Source of the DNA: Persicaria tinctoria
Lineage: Eukaryota > Streptophyta > Magnoliopsida > Caryophyllales > Polygonaceae
DNA length: 64,000 nucleotides
NCBI GenBank assembly: GCA_037127255.1
Contig: JBANSL010000014.1
Span: forward strand, 65,921,646 to 65,985,645
Reading direction: 5' to 3'
This document shows positions 57,804-64,000 of this stretch, in pieces. The translations under genes and the position numbers were made by a program. The notes under the pieces were generated by a model that had not been told where the DNA came from, searched no databases, and saw nothing but the letters and a program-made list of their open reading frames with translations. How positions within the stretch are numbered: position 1 is the stretch's first letter; the number at the start of each line of letters is the position of its first letter.

Positions 57804-60165
57804 ATGGAGGAGTTTCCAAGCCAGCTTGAGCTCACAGCGGCCTCCGGTCTCCTCCTCCTCCCCTTCGCTGTGTTTTTTCAGAAGCATAACTCAGAGTACG
57901 ATCGATCATCTCTTCCTATTTCTATCTCTCGCTCGAATTTCAGTTCGGGATGATCTTCGTCGCTTTTCATTGTCAGTGTTAGTTTTATTTCTGAACCTCC
58001 GTTTGCTCTCTTTCTGTTTACGAAATTACTCAGTAGGACTGATTTCAACTATGATCCGATCGAAGCATCAAGTAAATGCGAGCGATCTGGAGCTACGGGG
58101 AACAATTCGATGGCGAGCGACTCAATTTCGGCAGATACTTCATGGCTGACGAGCGACGGTTCGTCTGGTACTGTTCAAGCTCGCCGGATGAAAATCATGT
58201 CCGCTTTTACTTCCAAGCTTAAGGTTGGTTTCTCTACATTTAGCTTGCGTAAATATGGTGGTGTGATTTTGTCTGTGCTTCGTTAAGCTGCGAATTGTGG
58301 TCGGTAAAGGCTTATGCTCTGTTATGACGAGGTTGATGCTCGCTATTCTTGAAGATTTCATATAAAGAGTTTGATTTCTCTTTCTAAGCACTGAAGCACT
58401 TTGAGATCTTCCATTTTGCGCTGCTGTTGCAAACTCTGTAATGCAATTCTCGCTTGTTTTTTCTTCTGATTTCAAATTTCAAATCTAATATTAGATTTGG
58501 TTCTCTTGCTTTTTCCGATTTGCTGGTTGTTATCTGTCAAATGTTGTGTGGTTCAAATCTAAACGATCTTGTTTTAATTTCAAATTCTTAGTGCGATTGC
58601 TTAGGTTTTTCAACAAAGGACGTCTCCAGCGTTTTGAATTGAAATAGACGAAGTAATGCACGATCAATGACAACGATCAGCTTGATTTCAGTTGTATTTT
58701 AGAATAATTCACATTGTTATGCCAAATGGAACCAGTCTTTCTCAAAATTGGGAATCTACTGTCTCTACAAATTCGAAGTTCTCAAACCTTTCTTTTACAA
58801 TTCGTTATTTGCAGGAACTTCGCCGAAGACGGTCGAAAATCCACCGGATCTCCCATGGGCGGCGTATACTGGCTTCAAGCAATTTGAAGAAGTTGACAGT
58901 GCCGATGAGCTTCCAGAATGCATCAGAGACAACATCAGAGGCTTCGTGCATGTCCAGCAGCAGAAGCGATCTCTCCAGCACGCTAAGCCGAAGGAAAAGA
59001 GAGGAAAGGAGCTCGGCGCAGGCAGGAGAAGGGCTGAAGGGAAGAGGAGCTATCTCATCTAACATACGACACCGAGCACAAGCCATCATGAATTTCTTGT
59101 CTGGGGGTTGTTCTTCTGAGGTTCGGATCCGGCAAGTACTTGGTGACAGTCCTGACACCAGCAAGGCTCTCAGAATGTAAGCTCTCTCCCACTGTTGATC
59201 ACAAAGTACATGTCCATGTTCTATGCAACTGCAATTTGCATATGCACTTTCCATATAAATACTTGGTGGTTACCTATTAATGTTGAAGATGATATTTAGC
59301 CTTCCATTAATTGGTGAAATAAACAACTTAATCAAGAAACAAACTTAAACAACTTACATCAATCAAAATTGAATCTGAAAGCATAGTTAACCTAGATTGA
59401 GATAGCATCAAAATGAGACACCAAATTGTTATGTGACTGAAAATTTAATTTCTGATATTTGGCATATTGTATGGTTTTTTGACAACTATGTATGCTTTAG
59501 CTGTGACAAAACCAATTAATTTTTGTTAATATGACATACAACTATACAAGTAAATAATGTGTCCTTTTTAGGTCTAGATTATACAGTAAGGTTTCAACTT
59601 TTTTTCATCTGCAGATTGCTGAAGAGGGCTGAAATTAAACGAAGTGGGGCAGGAGGACGTTCAGATCCTTACATTTATAAGGTAATTTATCAGTTCAAGG
59701 GAGAAACTGTTCAGAATAGTTCACAACTTATCCTGTAACCAGCATAAACTTGGTAGATCGCTTGAATGAAATAGTGCACAGTAAATCCATCCTGCATATA
59801 TATGAAGTTATGAACTGCAGTTGTTTAATTAGAAGTGATAAAGTTTACAGTCGCATAACGACTTCCATTTAGCTAGTACTTCTTTTTGTAAGGAAAATTT
59901 AATACCTTTCCTTTTGCCCTTCTGGACACCAATATTATATTTGGGCCTTAAATCGTATAACTAATTGCATGTAATAACTTGATGGATGATTGGTTGTATA
60001 CAGCAGATGAAACCATATTGTATGGATGTCAGTTACTGGACTATCAATCAAGATCATATAGCTAGCACTAGAAACAGGAAATGCATATCCAATCATCCAC
60101 TATGCTAATGAGTTGGAATAAATTGACTTGTAATTCAGGTTTCAACACTCAGCAGAGGCACATAA
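57804..60165 (+). CDS. Plant protein of unknown function with predicted C-terminal helical (HTH-like) module
   Basis: Five exons fit together in phase: 57804-57895, 58037-58223, 58815-59176, 59615-59681, 60139-60165, giving 244 residues. The protein starts MEEFPSQLELTAASG, continues with TDFNYDPIEASSKCERSG and a serine-rich part (SWLTSDGSSGTVQARRM), then ELRRRRSKI, a basic middle (SLSRRKREERS) and a C-terminus with NFLSGGCSSEVRIRQVLGD, SPDTSKALRILLKRAEIKRS and GGRSDPYIYK. The last part looks like a small three-helix, winged-helix-like fold that could bind DNA or protein. That is a judgement from pattern and not a family match I can name. The first exon is the least sure. Basic clusters suggest a nuclear protein. 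Confidence 0.65.
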
Positions 60166-61403
60166 AGACCTTGCTAAACGCCTTGGATTGATTATAGTGC
60201 AGTGCGTGTCATCTCCGCTGTCTGCAGACTTCGATTCTTGAAGATTATTCATCCCACGGAATCAAATTCATACATTGGTGCATCCACATTCCTCTTTTTT
60301 GAAGTAAGTGGGATATTCACATTATATTGGTATAGTTAGTGAGATATAATAGCGTATAGTATATCCATGTTCAGCCCATAGAAATCGTAAGAAAATCAAT
60401 AATAGATACATCCGTCAATATATCCGTATTTACATCTTCTACAACAAGTATATGAAGTCTATAGTCCTAAAAACAAGAGATTATTACCACAGATCACAGA
60501 TAGTCTTTCATTACTGATCTGCTTTTCATGGCCTGATTGTTTTGATGCGTTGTTTGTTGATAGTTATTTTTCATTGTTTGAGACAACTGTTTTTAAGCAG
60601 GGCCCTTAGACCTAGATCAGGCAAAAACCTTATTTCATTATTGGATTGCAACTAATCAATCAAATACTTCATTTTGGGGTGAACACAGTGGCCATTGGAT
60701 TGGATATGGGCAGAACCAAACACCCGAATTCAACGGCCATTTGAAGTCAATTTCCTTTTTCAGGCTGGCACCTGAGCACGTACCTCTGTGCTCACATCAC
60801 ATGGTCACATTCACTCTATCAATTAAGTTGAACATGGTACCCATCATTTAGAAAGTAAGTTTTTAAAAAATCCTAAAGCTAAAGTCAAATTATGAAACAG
60901 GTCAAACCTTGCAAGAAACACTTGGCTGCACATTCACATTCAGTCATGCTGCATTTTAGGATGAAAACTCAATTAATAAATGCTTGAGATGCAGCAAATC
61001 TTGGTACTATATCTTATACAAGAATTGTTTTGTGATCAAGTTAAAATGACATTTAGCATTTTGATTGCCCTTAAGTTTCATGATGTGCACTGGAGTAAAT
61101 GGTTTGAGAAACACACAAAGTCCATTGATCAGAGGTTTCAAATATGACCCTTGTGAATTTTGATGCTATCCCTTATTAGGCCTAAGATGAAGTGATTGAG
61201 AAGTCACCAAATTTAGGCCAAACATGAGAACCAAAGACAAGATCAAACCGGTAGTATAACAATTTTCAAATTGAAATGATTCATTTGCAGGTACAATTCA
61301 TTCATTTGCTTGTTCGACCTGGCCATCAAGCTGCATATACTACTGCACGAGTTTACAGATATCCAAACTCACCTCCAATAATAACATAAACATGTTATAT
61401 GCT
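60166..61403. other. Intergenic region between two convergent genes
   Basis: 3' ends of the preceding and following genes. No repeat or gene is recognised. Confidence 0.45.
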
Positions 61404-63105
61404 TCATGGGTAACGAAGAGCTACGACTGTAACATCATCTAAAACAGGGCCACACATGTAGGTCATGTCAGTAAGTGCAGTATGGTAGAAAGAGCTATAA
61501 AATGTGATTCTTGTCCGACTAGAAACCGCCTTGAACTTGAGCCTTGCACTCGTAAACCCACCCTTTCCTTGGCTCACATAAGTCGCCTTCAACGTTTCCT
61601 TGCCTGCAAACGCCTCCACCACCATTGGTCCACTGCAACCGTCTTTGGCATCACCAATTTTGAAGGTTAGGAGGTAATACTTGTTAGGGACAGTCCTTAT
61701 GATCTGCGCTATCGCACTCTCCCTTCCTCCCACTATCTCAACGGCAGCTTTCCCTGAGGGCACGAAGAAGTGCTTCGAATCTATGTACTTGATCGGCTTC
61801 AAGGACTCGACGATCCAGTATGGGAGCGGTGATATGAAGTCCTCTGGCTTCGGAGGGATCAGAACTCCGGTTGAGAAGTTGTTGAATACATGAGGACCCT
61901 CTTCAAATCCTCCATTTCTTATTAGATTACCTGCAATCCAAAAAAATGTGATTTTATTTTCAAAATACTATTAAATTTGTTTGGTATGCATATATCATAC
62001 ACTATTTTACTTATCAACACACATTATATACAACAAACTTCTTATCAACATAAATAATCTCATTATTAAATTTTTATATTTATACCATATCAACCTTTTG
62101 TCAATAGAAAAATAAGCTCTAAATAACCTATATATATATATATATTATCATAAATCTTTTGAGTTTATGACGTGTTTAACAAAATTTTTTTTTAATAATT
62201 TCATACTTATTAATAATAACTGCAAAATTATACCTTTAATTGAACGAAGAGGTACAAATTGCTTAATAGCAACCGAATCAATGAGAGGCCCACAGGTTGG
62301 GTCCTCTTGGATGCCAGGGTTATGAAACGAGACTTTGACAAGCTTGGCATCAGCCATGAAAGCCCAAGCATAGGTATCTCCTCCATCGCTACTATAAAGT
62401 GTTTGGATGGGAAGATCGGCGGAGAACGTCACCCCTGACGTCACGGAAACCCTCAACGCCTCGTCTTGGGCACAGGTCCTGGTGGATCCGAAGGTGAGCG
62501 AGTACAAATTGCCTGGTTGAACGACGACGTATTGAGAGATGGAGGCTTCATTCCCCAACCGGACAGCGTGGACGCCACGTGGCACCGCGAAGAAGAACCC
62601 TCCCGGCTGGGGCCCGCCTGACATGTACTCGACTAGGCCATCGACCTCCCACTTGGGGAGCGAGTGCTTCCCTATGATCTGTGTGCTCTTCATCTTCGAT
62701 GGATTGGGCGGCTCTTCAAAGTTTCCATTTTGCAGCAATCCTTTTTTAAAAACAAATTAAAACGAGAATCGAACTTGAGACGAGTGTTATTTAAAGAAAA
62801 AATATACAGTAGTAGAAATAATACAATAATTGAACTAGATAATCAGATAAATCGAAATAAAATAATTGTATTAGAATTAATACATGGAATTCAAAAATAC
62901 CCTTAATTTAAAATCCTTAGAAATTACGTGAATCAAACATTATCTTATTTATTTGCATTATAAACAAAACAAAATTCAATTCAAACGAAGAATGAATATG
63001 AATTGGGTTGGTTAATGAAGACTTACCATCAAGAAGAGAGGAGTGAACGTTGACAAAGGAAGAGAGAACAAGTGCTAAAAGCAACACAAAGCCATTGGAA
63101 GCCAT
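61404..63105 (-). CDS. DUF642 secreted cell-wall protein (BIIDXI/TEEBE family)
   Basis: Three exons: 63027-63105, 62234-62740, 61404-61930, joined in phase 1, for 370 residues as expected for the family. A signal peptide (MASNGFVLLLALVLSSFVNV) is followed by two galactose-binding-like DUF642 halves. The first has LLQNGNFEEP, LPKWEVDGLVEYMSGGPQ, FFFAVPRGVHAVRLGNEA, TRTCAQDE and HNPGIQEDPTCGPLIDSVAI. The second has NLIRNGGFEEGPHVF, VPSGKAAVEIVGG and MCGPVLDDVTVVALR. DUF642 proteins such as Arabidopsis BIIDXI and TEEBE act in the cell wall and influence pectin methylesterase activity. Which paralogue this is cannot be settled from sequence reading alone. Confidence 0.94.
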
Positions 63106-63239
63106 ACTTTTTTTTTTGGTTAATTTCTCTCTTCAATGTTGAAATTGGAAACCCTAAATAAGAGACAGAGAGAGAGAGCCCACAAAGACAATTTACTCAG
63201 AATTTTTTAGACATTTTTTTTGAGATTGAGGGTTTGCAG

Positions 63240-63246
63240 TTTTATA
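63240..63246 (-). promoter_or_regulatory. TATA box of the DUF642 gene
   Basis: TATAAAA on the minus strand (ACTATAAAACTGC), about 135 bp upstream of the ATG at 63105. Confidence 0.5.
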
Positions 63247-64000
63247 GTACTCGATCATTAATTAGTAATTAATCAACTAATCAGACACTTAAAGGAAGGC
63301 AGGAAGAAAGGGGAGATCGAGATGCAGCGTTGACCAAAACCACGATGGACGTACGTAGAAGCTGTACGAAGTGCAGCGCATGGTGAGGTGTGTCTCCCGG
63401 GGTGTCCGGAGAGCCCTCACACACTTCCTACGCGAATCTAGGAATGATGCTTCTCTCTCTCCTCGATCTAGCTCGTTCGTTCTCGTTCTTATAAAGCTAA
63501 TTAACTTAACCCGTCTTTATCGATTTGTTGTACAAGCTATTTATGAGTAAGTCACGTATTGAGTTCATACGGGACGGGGTTAATAAACTGACTAACATTA
63601 TAAACATGGTAAAATTTAAACAGCAAGATAATCTTCGTATGAGACGGAAAACAGTTTATTTGTAAAAATTGGAATTTATTTGGTTGTTATTAGGGGTATT
63701 GTGGTACTTTCAAACCGAATAAGATAAAAGAGAAAGTGTGAAAACGTCTTTTTGTAAAATAAACATCTAACAAGCACCGATTTGTAGCTTATTTTTTTAA
63801 CTCCTTTTTTAAGCAGTCTTTACATGTTTTTGGTCTCCCATACACCTATTTTAACTATTTAAAAAATAAACACTTGTTTTTACTTAATTTTTACCTATTT
63901 ATTTACACACTCATACACACCCCATTATGTTTTAATACACGTTTTTTTAAGGAGGTATAAAATATTTTTTTATTTTATTAAATTTTTACAATAATTTTAT
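63247..64000. other. DUF642 upstream region and right window edge
   Basis: No gene is seen. It holds probable promoter sequence near 63250-63500 (a CT-rich stretch TTCTCTCTCTCCTCGATC near 63450) and AT-rich DNA beyond. Confidence 0.45.

Noticed and set aside
58748..59062. Alternative frame of exon 3 (GTSPKTVENPPDLPWAAYTG)
   Set aside because: The other frame joins in phase with exons before and after and continues into the conserved-looking C-terminus, so this one is a shadow.

Overview
The window looks like nuclear DNA from a flowering plant, probably a eudicot. The genes are intron-rich with GT-AG junctions and closely match plant families: a VLN2/VLN3-type villin, CTU2, RRP43, a DUF642 cell-wall protein, an LRK10L-type kinase and plant F-box/FBA proteins. 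The spacers are AT-rich and full of plant transposons. The species cannot be named from the sequence alone.

The left half (1 to about 35.3 kb) is a repeat-dominated accessory region. It holds a long inverted-repeat element at the left edge, several hAT-type elements (two with clean 8-bp target duplications), an RTE-type LINE remnant, an LTR remnant, two adjacent Helitrons, a nearly intact L1-type LINE, a 2.7-kb solo-LTR-like insertion, a 2.5-kb (TA)n-flanked inverted-repeat element full of tandem repeats, and a 1.05-kb non-coding retroposon. The genes here are broken. Two related F-box genes (3.35-4.64 kb and 11.48-12.74 kb) carry independent lesions. A receptor-like kinase (26.6-31.0 kb) is split in its catalytic region by the LTR insertion.

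The right half (35.5 to 64 kb) is a conserved gene block. In order it holds a small two-exon secreted cysteine-rich (defensin-like) gene (-), villin (-), a DTW-domain tRNA acp3U-type enzyme (-), CTU2 for tRNA 2-thiolation (-), RRP43 of the RNA exosome (+, divergent from CTU2), an unnamed 244-residue protein with a predicted C-terminal helical DNA-binding-like module (+), and a secreted DUF642 protein (-). Exon models were built by hand. Their phases close in frame and give about 984 (villin), 269 (DTW), 465 (CTU2), 303 (RRP43), 244 (unnamed) and 370 (DUF642) residues.

The genes do not form an operon-like pathway, although three neighbours (DTW, CTU2, RRP43) all concern RNA modification or processing. 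No CRISPR array, rRNA or clearly functional tRNA gene was seen. The least expected items are the unannotated cysteine-rich peptide gene, the (TA)n element with two inverted tRNA-like modules, the Helitron with a tandemly duplicated 5' end, and the palindrome-rich non-coding retroposon. None amounts to a demonstrated new system.
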